DNA of 64,000 nt from Temnothorax longispinosus (Eukaryota > Arthropoda > Insecta > Hymenoptera > Formicidae). The position numbers and the translations under genes are program-made. Positions 48,601 to 61,500 of this stretch are shown here, piece after piece. The notes beneath the pieces were generated by a model. The model saw only the letters and a list, made by a program, of their open reading frames with translations, was not told where the DNA came from and did no database searches. The stretch covers positions 24,169,073-24,233,072 of the forward strand of contig NC_092358.1 of the NCBI RefSeq assembly GCF_030848805.1, given 5' to 3'. The first letter of the stretch is position 1, and each line of letters starts with the position of its first letter.

Positions 48601-51600
48601 TCGATATGTACGAAATTATTCGCGGTGGCTTCACATAAATTCTCTCTCCCACTCTCTTTCGATCTATATGATAGAATTACAATATAAAAAGAAGGAATAA
48701 AACTTCGCTCGATTCGCAGCCTATTTTTGGAGCAAGTCGAGTCTTAATAAAACATCCAAGTTTCCTATTTTTAAATAAAAGAGATGTTTCTAGTTCAAGA
48801 ATAAAAATCATAAAAGAAATGATATTAGATTCGTCATTGTTAATATTGATTTCGTCTATTTCCGTTAATACGATGTCAAGGGAATTAGGGCTTAAGAAAT
48901 TGACGATTAGTTGGGGGATAAGGGTTATGAGGTATGAGTAAAAAATTAGAGGAGAAAGGAAATATAAGTGGATAAAGAACTATTGGATGGAAATGGAAAA
49001 GAATGAATAGAAGAATGCGTACAGTAAAGAAAACCTACAATATAGAAATGGCCGGAGTACAGAAGCTTTGGAAGTTTTAAGAGATGAAAGGGTGGATTTA
49101 AGGAAAGAGCTAATTAGCAGAGATTTCAAGAGGGCAACAAATATATATTAGAGGAGGATAAAACGTATGTATATGTTTTGCGGACAAGGGAGGGATTAGC
49201 CAGTAAGTAGCCACTATAATGTAGAGAAATGTAATAGAACCAAGTATTGGTTTATGGAGTTAGGTAAAAATAAGAGAAATATTAGATAGAATATGGAATC
49301 TGGATAGCGTAAAAGGGAACGTGCTGAGGAAATTATGGCAGGAGAAAGAGACTATTAGAGTAGGAAAAAAATAGGTAGTATTAATTAAGTTCGATGGTTG
49401 CATGGATGGTATGACTGTGCTAAGTAAATATGTTGTAAACCAAGTCCACTTCTTGAGTATAAGTTGAAGTTAATAAATTATATTTCCGTTAGTATTTGAG
49501 CGATCCTAAAAGAATTCCAACTTGGATCGTCAAGGTGGATCAGACCTGTCTAAATAGCGAGTGCGATTAAGCTCGCGTGCAGCTTACAATCAAATAAAAC
49601 CGTCTTGTTAAGTTAACATCCCTCTTTCGATGAGTTGATGGCTCTGACAGTTAACGAATATTTCATGTGTGTAGGAAACCGCCAGGGTGACCGATGGCCA
49701 GTGATGGTTTGGTTCCACGGTGGCGACTTCAACACCGGAACTCCAGCGATCTGGGACGCCTCTATATTCGTTAGCAGACAAAAGGTGCGATTGCGCGCTG
49801 TCGCGCGAAAAAATACCTACCTTGCGAAACAGCCGGAAAATCGGAATACGAAATTGAAATTAACGTAACTCGGTCGGCGATCTAATCGATACCGATATAA
49901 TCACGAGGTATTGGAGGAGAGAGGATGATTAACGTGTATTTTTAACGATGTTCATTCAATCAACTTCCCGGACGGACGTAAAATCGAAAGGAATCGAATC
50001 GGACCGAGTATTTTCTCTGCCTCATCTCGCGTGCCGTCACTTCGAGAATAGAACCGCACCCTTTGATATTCGGCCGCGATGCATCATTAATGGAGCTTTC
50101 GTTACACATCGTGGCGTAATGCGGTATATTGTTTTACGGCTCTTGGGAACGATTCGCGGTGGGGAAGGGAGGAGGGCAAATTGATCGCTTGCATGGCACG
50201 AAAATAAATCTCGAAAACTTTTTCGGTAACGATTGCTCGTGAGATTTTATCGCGCGCACGCTAAAAAAAAAAGAAAAAGAAATGAAAAGAGAGGAAAGCC
50301 TACAACAGTCCGAGAGATTAAATGGGGGTGACTTTTGCGGCCGGCAGGTGCTAGTGGTGACGGTGGCGTATCGATTAAACATCCTCGGATTCTTCACGAC
50401 GACGGACAGCGAGGCGTCCGGCAATTACGGCATGTTCGATCAGATCGCCGCCCTTGACTGGATAAAGCGGAACATCAAGCACTTCAACGGCTCGCCCAGC
50501 AACATCGTCATCTACGGCCACAGTTCCGGCGCGATAAGCGTGGGCCTGCACATGCTGAGTCCGCTCAGCAAAGGCAAGTTCCACAAGGCGATCGCCATGA
50601 GCGGGGACGCCATCGGTTCCGTCGGCACGCTAGACAGGGAGAAACCGGTCGTGGACATCATCGCCGACAGATTCGGCTGCGACCGACGACCGAGCGGCGC
50701 GCTGATGGAATGCCTGCGACGGTTGCAGGCCGACTTCCTGATCAAGCACTCGTCCGACATCGAGACTTGGGGCCCGATCGTGGACGCAGAGACGAACAAC
50801 GAGACGGAACCGTTTCTCGCGCAACATCCCAAGGACATCTTGGAAAATGGTAATTGCCGAAGTGACTCAATAACAATTATATGACGAGTCTTTAAAATCG
50901 ATCTTCTAAAGATACGCGAAGATATCTAAGAAGTATATGATGTAAGTGTAGTATCTTCTAGAGATGTGTGAATCAAGGATTTTTTTATATTGAATAAACA
51001 AATCGACATAATTTCATTCAAATAGAAGCGAATTGAATTGAGTGGTTGAAATAAAATTTTCAATTAACAATATATTATTATTAGATTGAATTTTAACTCG
51101 TAGATAATAAGAAATATTTTGATGTAAAAAAATATAATATTGATTATATAATATAAATTCTTTTTAACACAAAAAACATTTAAATATTTAATATAAAACT
51201 AATAAAACATGGTTTATTTTAATGTCGCAGTAACTGAAACAATTAGGCGAAAAATCGTAGATAAATTATTAAAATACTCCAATGTAGTATCCAATAACAT
51301 TATCCAATTGCATACATAGAAATTAAAATAAAATAATATTAGTTTATTTTATTATCAATACTTATACTGTAAGAACTAATCATATTTGACTGCAACTTAG
51401 CCGCTCAGTGAGCGGTTGTAACACTGAATGCACCTGTTAACATGACCATACAATTTTGCTTATTAATGGGAAATATGAGATTTTATAAAATTGACAATAT
51501 ATATGATTCGTATTTAAACCATCTAGATTCGAAAATTTTAAATAGTTCAGATTCGAATAGTTCGCACATCTCTAATATCTTCTTACTGTAGGACTTTGTA

Positions 51601-52630
51601 CTTCGACACTGACAAAAAATCTTAGTATTGATCTAAAGATACGCCAAGATATTTAAGAAACGTACTCAAATAATTCTTAAATATTTATTCTTTTAAGAGT
51701 TTGAGTTTTTAAAAATATTCTCTTAATCCTTGTATCTCTTTCGGTATAACGATTTAAATTTAAACCTTCCCTTAACTTTGATTAGGTAACTTCAACGCGG
51801 TGCCACTGATTGTCGGATACACGAATAACGAGCAAGTTTTGGCGTACATGGAGACCACCAGTGGCCAGAATCCAGAGGGCGGACTCTCTTCGGAGAACTT
51901 CGAGACGATGATCACAGACGAATTTACGGCGGCGGTACAGACTCCGGATGATAACAGCACCTGCGAGTCGAAGCCCGAAATGGTGACAAACGCGGTGCTG
52001 TTCTTCTATAGACCGTACCCATCCACGACGAACACGACGGTGTTTCGCGACAGATACCTGGATCTGCAAACGGAAAAGAACTACGCGGCTGGCCTGACGT
52101 TGCTGGCCGGCAAAGTGGCGAAGGGAAGAACGACGGCTTTCGTATACCGATTCGATTATCGTCCCAAAACACAACCGGTCGCGAAGGACGTGCCGGAATG
52201 GGCGGGCGTGCCGCACATGTTCGAGCTCCCGTTCGTCTGGGGTTTGCCGCATCTGATGGGCCCCGGCACGACGCAATGGATCTTCAACGACAAGAAGATG
52301 TCCGACGTGATGATGTCGATGCTGGCGACGTTTGCCAGGACCGGGGATCCATCCTTGATGAGCGGGACAGGATCAATCAAGTGGGAGTCCTATACGCAGG
52401 ACAATCCGAGAATTCTGATAATTGACAAGAACGTAGAGATGAACGAGCCAGATGCGGTGGACTACAAGGCACTGGCGTTTTGGAACGAGTATTATCCGCA
52501 AATCGTGATGGAGGCGACGAACAATTGTTGCAACGTCACCAGCACGGCGACGACATGGAGGATATTCTCTCGTAGCGTGTGTCTCAGCGGCGCGATGGCT
52601 ACGTTGGCGCTGCATCACTTCTGGTTCTAG
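45651..52630 (+). CDS. Type-B carboxylesterase, cholinesterase-like, probably membrane-anchored
   Basis: Five exons, 45651-45806, 46289-46562, 49675-49784, 50348-50849 and 51786-52630, give 628 residues of an alpha/beta-hydrolase. A signal peptide (MRRATWLLFVSTLLLVQRTH...) marks it as secreted. The family core includes YLGIPYAQPPVGKLRF, SEDCLFLNIF, the oxyanion loop HGGDF and AYRLNILGFF. The nucleophile elbow is GHSSGA: the catalytic Ser is kept, with His in place of the usual Glu. The acid is the Glu of GYTNNEQ and the base is the His of EWAGVPHMFELPFVWG. All three triad residues are therefore present, unlike in neuroligins or gliotactin. The C terminus ends in a hydrophobic tail (SGAMATLALHHFWF) after a Cys pair, which may be a GPI-anchor signal. 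The substrate is unknown; I do not recognise a specific orthologue. Intron 2 is 3.1 kb and carries retroelement debris. Confidence 0.88.
46563..49674 (+). other. Large esterase intron 2
   Basis: A 3.1-kb intron with no gene of its own. It contains a CT-rich run at about 47960-47980, a GC-richer patch at 48.1-48.6 kb and a degenerate LINE-like stretch at about 48880-49480. The open frames at 47787-48203 and 48130-48468 have no recognisable content. Confidence 0.6.
48880..49480 (+). mobile_element. Degenerate non-LTR retrotransposon 3' remnant
   Basis: A purine-rich stretch, unlike the surrounding intron, can be read on the plus strand as broken pieces of coding-like sequence, for example NGRSTEALEVLRDERVDLRK near 49050-49110. 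Charged segments follow, with several stops and frame changes. This composition and wording are like the C-terminal reading of insect LINE elements. Too little is left to place it in a clade. It sits in esterase intron 2. Confidence 0.4.
50850..51785 (+). other. Esterase intron 4
   Basis: A 936-base, very AT-rich intron. Near 50900-50940 and 51630-51670 two similar short stretches (GATCTTCTAAAGATACGCGA and GATCTAAAGATACGCCAAGA) recur, each followed by TATxTAAGAA. I see nothing else. Confidence 0.55.
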
Positions 52631-53984
52631 CTACGGTCACAGCGTGAAATATTATAAATACTGAATTTAAAAAAAAAACGTGTTGCGCTCGCTGTTGTAT
52701 ATTTTTTAATAGACCAATAACGAAAGAAGACGAAACGGCGTCGTCGGATTTTGCAATTTTATAACAAGATCTCTTCCCACACTCTACTTTTTAAAAGCAA
52801 ACGCAATAACAATCTTGTTATACTCTTGTAGAATATATGTATATTTTCGCGAAATTTCGCATTTTCTCGTGTGAATAGATTCTGCGTACGTAGTCGCGAT
52901 AATTATTTCACAATGTTGTACGTATTTAATTGAGAGTTCTCGCACTCGTACGTCTGTATTTATTGCGATATGGTAATCGTATTAAAAATTTCCTACGTTC
53001 ACATTTGATATCTCAATTACATTGCGTATATCACAAAGTTATTTTATTCCGTTCTTCTTATCTTACATGTTACTTGATGTAGATTATACGAAACAAGGAG
53101 AAATTATCTACAGACTAATCACGTGAACGGCTGAACATGGTTCACAAATGAGACAAAGGGGGCTCGGAATGAAATAAAATGAAATCCAGGTTGCATTACA
53201 AGAGTAGAAAACTTGGGCCCTTTTTTTTAACATTCACTGATTTTTTTTTATTATTTGCCTTAATACGGAGAGATATAGAAAAACATACTTTGTTTGAGAA
53301 ACAAACAGTTTGATAACTTATGAATATTTTGATGATCCGATAATAATTAATAATTAATTAATATTAATAATAATAGCAATAATCATGTTCAAGTACCATC
53401 TATGTATAATTATTATATTATATAAGAGAGAGAGAGGTGCGCGGCGAGAGCGCGATGCATGGGGGCTGGTGGCTTGCGCACGCGCACGTCCACAAACGTT
53501 TCTTTTTTTCTTATCTCTTCCTTTCTCCTAAATATATACTATTAATTAATCATTTTTTCTCCCTTCACTTATTCATGCAAAACTCCTACAGTGATAACCG
53601 ATGCTGCGGGGTCTCGTATCCTACTTTGTGCGCCGTTGCTTGCGCGTGCACACGAGCCATCCCGGAACCAATGTTATATACAATATTTCCTTCGACTTAT
53701 CGCTGCGTTCCCTTTCCACGTATCTCTTCGTTCTTCGCTCCGCTGCGTTACCTTGTGCCCTTATATGCCCTTATTCTCCCGTTTCTCTACCATCGTTTTA
53801 CAACCATTCGGATTTCAGTACCGTAGACTCCCGTTTTAACCCGTTGCCTAATATTCCGTCAGCCCCCTCCTCCTCTTTTGTCATTAGTATCTTTCTTGTC
53901 TTATAACCGCTCCGATCCGTTTTTTTTTTCCACTGGTATCCTCGGATTTTCATGTAGGAGAATATGGGCTCCGCCACATATACC
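52631..53984. other. Gap between convergent esterase and Rap1 genes
   Basis: This gap holds the esterase 3' UTR on the left and the Rap1 3' UTR on the right. A GA run lies at 53424-53436, and the right part is pyrimidine-rich. A TTTATT near 53246, reading AATAAA on the minus strand, could be a Rap1 polyadenylation signal. The open frames at 53437-53906 follow from pyrimidine-rich composition and are not called. Confidence 0.5.
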
Positions 53985-55050
53985 TTACAGAAGTAGGCAC
54001 AGCGATTTCTTCTTCTGCTTCATCTTCTTCTCTGGCGATTTCTTGTTTATTTGCCGCACCAGGTCGTAGAAAATCTGAAAGCGAAAGATGACGAAGTTGT
54101 TAAAGCTGTGTGTCAACTGTATTGTCAGCTAGAATTCGATTATTAGCGTTAAAATATTGTATAAAATATTGTGCGAGCTATAACCACTTATTTTCATTAA
54201 AATATATTTAGCTACGAGATTGTAAAGCGCGATTTGTAAAATGCTCAAATCAGAATAAATGGAATTGTGAGTTCAACTTACATCGCGAACGTTAATTTTA
54301 GCTTTGGCAGAGGTCTCCATAAACACACAATTGAATTGCCGGGCAAGGTTGACACCCTGATCCTTTCCTACTACCCTCTCGTCCTCCAGGTCGCACTTGT
54401 TACCTACTAGCACCATCGGCACATCATCTGTGTCCTTTACCCGCAGGATCTGTTCCCTGAGGTCTTGCAGGTCGTTGAAGGTTGATTGTGCTGTTATCGA
54501 ATACACTAACACGAAGCCCTGCCCATTTTTCATATAAAGGTCCCTCATGGCTGTGAATTGTTCCTGCGAACGGACAAGAATAATAACGTCACTCAAAAAT
54601 GTAATTCGTATCCGTTACAATCGTAAAATGAAAGAGAAAGTTACGCGACGCGTTAAAAGATAAGCGAAGCAGCGTGTCTTCGTGCTATTTCATGTTGCTA
54701 TTGAAGAATTCCGTTCGCGTTGCGAAAGAAAATAGGAAATATAAAAGAGAAACAAGACAAACTCATATATTCAGGCAAAAATGGACGAAATTTCACATCT
54801 CAACAGTGCATTCGCGTATTCGAGGTGAAGAAACGGCAGACGTGTGTTACGGAGGAAGATTACTTACCGTGCCGGCTGTGTCTAGAATTTCTAACATACA
54901 TTGTTGACCGTCGACCTCGACTTGCTTGCGGTAACTGTCCTCGATCGTCGGGTCATACTTCTCTACGAAGATTTCCTGCACGAACTGGACAGTGAGGGCG
55001 GACTTGCCTACACCTCCGCTGCCCAGCACCACTATTTTATATTCGCGCAT
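53985..55050 (-). CDS. Rap1: Ras-family small GTPase Rap1
   Basis: Three coding exons on the minus strand, 55050-54868, 54563-54282 and 54074-53985, give exactly 184 residues, the usual Rap1 length. The protein is a membrane-bound GTP switch for cell adhesion and junction signalling. Visible motifs are the P-loop GSGGVGKS (residues 10-17), switch I with YDPTIEDSY, and DTAGTEQF with the Rap-specific Thr61 in place of the Ras Gln. NKCD and ETSAK nucleotide-specificity motifs follow. A lysine-rich tail ends in the CLLL box, predicted to be geranylgeranylated. A leader exon joins just upstream: a minus-strand acceptor (TTTCAG) lies at 55147-55152, so the exon containing the start codon extends to 55146. 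The gene is convergent with the esterase. Confidence 0.97.
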
Positions 55051-57320
55051 CTCCTTTGCCCTACCTACTGCCTATGGGCCTGATCACAGTCGAGGGGTCA
55101 CCGAATCCGCCACGTTTTGCCTCGATTTGCTCTCAGTGAGACGGACCTGAAACAACAATCGTGCAACCGTCCAGTTAAAGGCCACGGACATTACACAACG
55201 GGTTAATTTTAATGACACACCTTCCTCAGGACGACTCACAGCCTTTATGACTCAATGCTTTTTACGCGTATATACGGTGATTTCACGCGAAATAAAGCCA
55301 AGATCGTATATACACGATTATGGTAAATTACTAGGCTCGTTACATACACACGTGCAAAAAGGTAATCATATTCTTCCACGAAGATGTAATAGTCTTTACA
55401 ATTTCTAATCGCATCAAGTTAAGAATTTATTAAATACAAAAAATTATTCATATGGATAACGTCGAGAATGTAAACATTTAATCTTTTATATTTAAATATA
55501 ATTAAATATGATTGTATTTAAATACATTTAAATACATATAATTAAATGTAAAAGAGATGTTGGCTCAATTTTATGTTATTACATTTCGGGGTGCGTCGTT
55601 CAAGTTTTAAATTCAAACTCTGTACTACGTAGTGTCTCGCAAAATAAGTTTTCTCTTTTAAGTCGGCTTCCTAAAGCCGAAAGATTATATTGCTATCGTG
55701 CAAAATTCAGGCATCCGGAAACGGAAGCGGTATGGTTAATTGTTTCACGGGAAAGCAATACCATTTGCTCCACAAAGTCACGCGTTGCGTCGCGGCTCGT
55801 GTTTTGCTTCGGCGAAGCGCGTTGTTTCGCGCGACGAATGGCAGAGCGAGAGGGAAAACGCGGACGCCGCAAATGGGATGTCGATTGGCCGGCGGTGGCA
55901 TCATGGCGACGCGTCGCGGCCAATCGACGGCCGCGGAATTCTTTGCGCCAATCCGTCATTGATTTTACCTTATGAATGGACCTGTACTGATGAAAGCCGC
56001 CGCCACTCTCGGACTTTCGGCACGTTACAGCGTTTGATAAAGTTACGCCTCTCGAAGGCGTAACGTTGCTACAATGCAATTTGAAATTTTATAACAACAG
56101 GCTCCTCTCGATGTTTTTTATGCATGGAAGAAAACTTTATAAAAACCTACGCATCGTATCCAATTTTCGTCTGCGTTTCTGTTTCGACAATTTGAAACAA
56201 TTCAAATTTTTCATCGAAATTGCATTCAATATTTTTATTTCTCGGTTGGTTATTATTTATTATACATATATGCATCGAACGCTCTGAAACCGCATTTAAT
56301 TCCATTTGTTTATTTATCGTTATTTTTATTTACCTTGTAAAAAGAATTGAATTTTGTTGGCTGGCTATCGTTACGAGAATGAGCAGCTTTCTTTCGTGAA
56401 TATTTAATATGAGGTGGAAATATACGGTGGCGTGCTTCTGAATAACTTCGTATGAGGTATCATTCCGACCGGGTTGATCGTGAATAAATAATTCGCCGAA
56501 ATGTCACTTGACGAATTTGCGAAATCGTTATCTATCTTCGAACGGTCGTAAGTCACCGCGACGGCGGACCGACTTCAAATGTAGTTCCCGAACACACATG
56601 GCAATCTCTTCGAGAAAGAGGCAGGCAAAAGCTTTTGCACTGGAATGGAACTTGAAAGTTTCTCAGTATTTTCTTGGAAAACACGCTTTCTTTTTCTGAT
56701 CTTTACAGAACGGGATTAACCACGATTACAAATGTTTCGAGAAAAAACGAGCACGTTGTGGGCAAAAATGAGAACTCGTGGAGAGAAACACGTACGGCAG
56801 GAAATAACTTCGTTATCTTTTACGAGCGTATCTTTCCCGGAAATAGCTCTCAAGCTCTTTTTTTCTCCACGATTTTCCTTGCTCGCTGCGATGTACTCCG
56901 ATCGTGTTTAATTTTTCGCCAACTTTCCTCTGTTCTCCAGGCCAAGCCTGCGGTAGCGTTGTTCTCCTGTAAGTTTGTTAACGAAGACCAAACAGTATCT
57001 ATAATAACACGACGTGCCGATATCGCGAGGCAACATCGATCCGGATATTTCGCGGAATAATGGGCTCCGCGGGAGAGAGAAGCACGGGTCGCTCGTTTAT
57101 AACTTCGTTATAACGTATTTACAATCCGCAATTTCGTTATAATACGCCGCATACGGTACAATTTAGTGCGCCGTGAATTAATGGGCGTCGCACAAGTGCG
57201 GGCACGTACGTAGCAGGCAACAAGTTGACGTTCCAGGAGTAACCAGGCGGATCGAACTTTTAGCGCTGCTCCAATTTATCTCCGCGACCGAAAAAAATAT
57301 CGAATACAAAGCTACAAACA

Positions 57321-57361
57321 CATATATATACATATATATGTATACACACACACACACACAC
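57321..57361. repeat. TA/CA dinucleotide microsatellite
   Basis: A TA-rich run passes into an uninterrupted AC run of about nine units ending at 57361. Confidence 0.85.
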
Positions 57362-58285
57362 GGTTACAGACTAGAGGAAAGCTCGCCAGAGCTCTTCTGA
57401 CCTAGTTATTAAGCTTTGGCATGTGACAACGGCGGGTAAATCTCCATCCGCATCTTCCATCCGAGATTTAAGACTTCGTCGATATAGAAATCGAGGGGGC
57501 CGGCCTTCCCAAAACACGTACACGTGCGGGTTTTCTCCGGGAAAAGGGAAACCTCCGGCCCGATTTGCGCCCTGTATTCATTTCTCTCGAGGGATAAAGG
57601 TAACCCGAGGTAACCGCAGCGATGGTTTACTTTGTTAAGAACACCCGAACTCTCCGTACGACGTGATATCAGAGGATTGGGACGTCATGGAAACCGAGAC
57701 GGAATTCTGGCGAATTTATACACGATGTACAAAAACGAAAACGATCCCTTCGTTCGTGTTTTGTGGAAGTTCACAACGACTTGCGAATTCTTGATCTTGA
57801 ATTTCTGACCTTGAGATGTCATCTCTCATCTGTTCTTTTTAACCCTTTTTAACCCTTCACGTTCATTTCTCTCGACTGTCTCTGAGCATCCACTTGTTGA
57901 CAAACTCGTTTTCCGTGCGATACGCACGAGGTTCTTTGTACGTTTATCTCGCGCTGGAAGCTGGCTCGAATGAACTTTGATCAACCTCCGTCTTTGACTT
58001 TAATTAAGCGTATTTTACTGCCAGGAGATGTCAGACTGTGACAATTAAAGTCGCTAAACGCGGGAATTAGAAAGCAAGGCTCCTCGCGGAGTTTCTTGTT
58101 CTCGTAACGTACGTATTTCAGCCGTACAGAAAACGTAACTCGCAGAGATAAATGTTGCAGTTACGTCACTTCGCGCTGTGTAATTTTTACTGTGTACTCG
58201 TATGTGAGTAATTCGTCATTTACCATTTTATTATTTCCGACTCATTGAGGGTCAAGTTTCGAAGTTTTCCTCGTTCTCTGCACTG

Positions 58286-58540
58286 TTAAACAATGTTGAA
58301 GCATGAAATTTAAACCCAATACCTTGAGTTAATAATAACATTTTGTTATTTTTAACCAACATGTAGGTGTGTCGAAATTTATTATTTTAACACAAAAGAG
58401 TATTATTTTATAACTCCATTAATTTAGTTAAATTAATAATATTAGCAATAATAGGAGCAATGACAATCTATAAAAATGGTTAAAAATGACTCAAATTGAG
58501 TCTAATTTGACACTACGAATTTAACAGTCTGATGCTAATT
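58286..58540. repeat. Possible degenerate MITE
   Basis: The left end, CACTGTTAAACAATGTTGAA, and the complement of the right end, GACTGTTAAATTCGTAGTGT, share ACTGTTAAA and a loosely matching inner part. The interior is AT-rich with repeated TTATTTTTAAC-like words. Evidence is limited to the ends. Confidence 0.35.
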
Positions 58541-61500
58541 GTAGAGCTTATTTTTCAAACCGTCGCATTTCAAGAATACGAGATTATAACAAGCAAGCAC
58601 GTAGTCTTTACTTTTTAAAAATTCAGGATCAACTAAAAGATCATAAGATATTTAAGAAAATATGGATTCCCGAGAAAAGACGGTCGCGCTCTCCGACTCC
58701 GCTGATATCTCCGGTTAAGCTTTCTCACTCCTTACTTCTGCCAACTCCACGATCCTCTTACGAATTTATTGGAATGGAACGAAATTGACTCGACCTTGCG
58801 CGCGTTTACGATCTGCGTCCCGTGAGATTTCCCTCAAGATGTTCGCGTAAGTACTTCGCTAATCGCCGCAGACCTAGACCGATTTACCGTCGAAACGCCG
58901 ACGAAAACTCGTTACACAAAGCTCGCGTATAGTCTCGTGTATGCCTATACGTGTGTGAGGGTGTTTTGCAGCGTAAACGTGCGCGCATACATGACCCTCG
59001 CGCGCAGCTGACACGTACATATCGGCGAGTGCTACGAGGCGCAATCGCCGTTGTCGTACATCCCGGACGCGTGCAAGGACCTGTGTCTGTCACGCCCGTG
59101 TGTGTGTGCCCGCGGTGGTTTACACACAGGGCACAGGAGGGATGTATCGCACACGTATGTACACCGACGCGCCGCCAATCACTTTGACCTGTAAATACGT
59201 TATCTGCTCCAGCGACTCCCGATACACTTGATTGCACTCGGTCACCTCTACCGACATCGAGTCACTTCACCCAACCGGGTCTTTACTCCTCGAAGGCGAA
59301 GCGGGTATCGTCATCGACGTGCACGTCGCCCGTTGTTACGCACGCACGCAAACATGCATGCATACACACATACACACACACACATATGCCGCGAGAGCGT
59401 CGCCGTCGCATCACGTCGCGTCTCGCTCGGAAGGTGGAACGACCGAAACCAATCATCGCCGTTGCGGGAGACACCCGGCCAGACGCGATGGATTCAGAAT
59501 GAAAGCAAAATAAGCCCGCGATTCAGATCTTATTATTAACTGCTCCGCAATTCTTTTCTCATCGCGTTCTTCGGGCGATTGAAATCCAGAGCTTTACACG
59601 CTTGCACTTTCATCCTCGTACCTCACATTCGAGGCAGACACTCCGCAAATTATAAATTATAAATTCGCTCCACTTGAGCGCGACGATACTTAATCGTAGC
59701 ACGTGTAACGCACGTATTTACGGAGCCCGCTTGTCTTTTTTGGATCTCGCGTTTCAGAGATTGGCTCTTTGAAGCTTACAGATCCATTCTCGTCGCTCTG
59801 ATTGCGAAAAACCCATCGGTGCCTTCCCAAGTTCGCTTACTCTCTACCTCAGGGACCGTGTGGCCGATATTTTCTGTTACGCGACTGAAGATTGATCGCC
59901 GGAGAAAGAGAGCGCGTCAAAGACGGGGCGGCGAAAAAAGCTTTGGAAAGTATCGGTGCGAAACGCGGTCAATCTCGCGATCTCGGAGATCTGGCTTGCG
60001 CCGTGGCTGCGCGGCTGATGGCGTGGACGTACGCTTAGGGCACGTGTGTGTCGAAACGGACAATACAGAAGGCGTATTATCAATCCCTCCCGTTGCGTCA
60101 CGCGTGATATTAAACGTAATTTCCAAGGATAGCGTGGGCCCCGCTGCTATCCTTGCTCCAGAAATACGCGGCGGTATATGGCAGAAGATATATATATATG
60201 ACGGAATGAAGCCTTAATATCAACAGGCATGTTCGGCGATCGTCTCGAGCAACTTGACTATCGATTATTGATTCATTCAATTCTATTACCGCGTACGAAT
60301 CGTGGAGACGATGGACTGTAAGCGCGACCGCTGATAGCCGGTTGAAGGAGACCTCGATTCGAAATTGAGAAAGATGGCGAGGATAAGGTGCGGTATTCGC
60401 AAATGTTTAATCACTTCGTTAGCCTGAAGAAGTCTCGAGCCGAGCCTCGAGGTATATTAGAGTGTCCTTATCGGGCGCTGACATTGATACGAGTAAAAAA
60501 ATGAAACTCGCGCAACAAACTCTTCTATTTATACTTCCCGTATATACCTTACGCACGGCGTAGTAGTCGTTCCCCTCGAATCTTACACGACGTATGATTC
60601 CCCCGAAGAGGGAAGTCCTTCGTGCGCGGGGAGAGCTATGAAGTTGGAAGGGTAAGCACCTTTCTATAAAAGGCACATCGCCACGACGATGATTGCAAAC
60701 GACCTGACGATATGAGAAAGGGGGAACGCGCGCGGCAATCATTCTGCAATATATAGGGCGTCTTAGAATAACTACTGTCGTCCCGGTCTACCATTTCGAG
60801 ATGGAGCATGGAGCCTCCCTTAGCGAATGTTGAAACGTTCGGCGAGAGTATTTTGCGCCCGATTCGTTATTTTCAGATTAAGATATAATAATAACACGAC
60901 CAATATGGGTTTATTTCTGTACTAATCCTCGTATCGTTTTTACAATAAAACATCTTCTATTTGAAATGTTTGCTAGGTCAAATATGTGTGTGATCGAGCT
61001 TTGTCGCACACGCGAAAAATATTTCTCGATGATATTTTTCTCGTTAAGCATTTTTAAGTTCCTTAACGTTCGCTAGACACAAACGGCTAAATATAGAAAA
61101 TCACTTTCATTTAGGTCTACGTCTCGGAAAGTCCGTCTCACCTCTGAAATGCCCACTGAAGCGGGACGCGTGTACGGAACGATCGCGGTGGTGCCTGCAG
61201 GTTTTATCTCGTCTCACAGATTTCATTCCCTATCGCCTGACGCATGCCACGCGCGTATCACGCGAGAGAGTCGCGTTCGTTCGATTATCGGGCCTCGACG
61301 GGCGCGGCGCGGCGTGTGCGCGTATATATCACGTCTCTCTTCGCAGGCATCCCGGCAATCTGCCAGTCCGGTTCGGTTTCCGGTTTCTAGGCTACCAGTT
61401 TCCGGCCCCCGCGCGTCCACAGATCGGCCCGCGGACTTGTCTGTCGCCAGGGGGGGTCCGGAGACGCGCGTGTGACCCAATTGCTCGCCTCGCGCCGACT

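Noticed and set aside
46289..52630. Acetylcholinesterase or neuroligin identity for the esterase
   Set aside because: The elbow GHSSGA differs from the GESAG-type elbow of acetylcholinesterases. Unlike neuroligins, all three catalytic residues are present and there is no long transmembrane-cytoplasmic tail.
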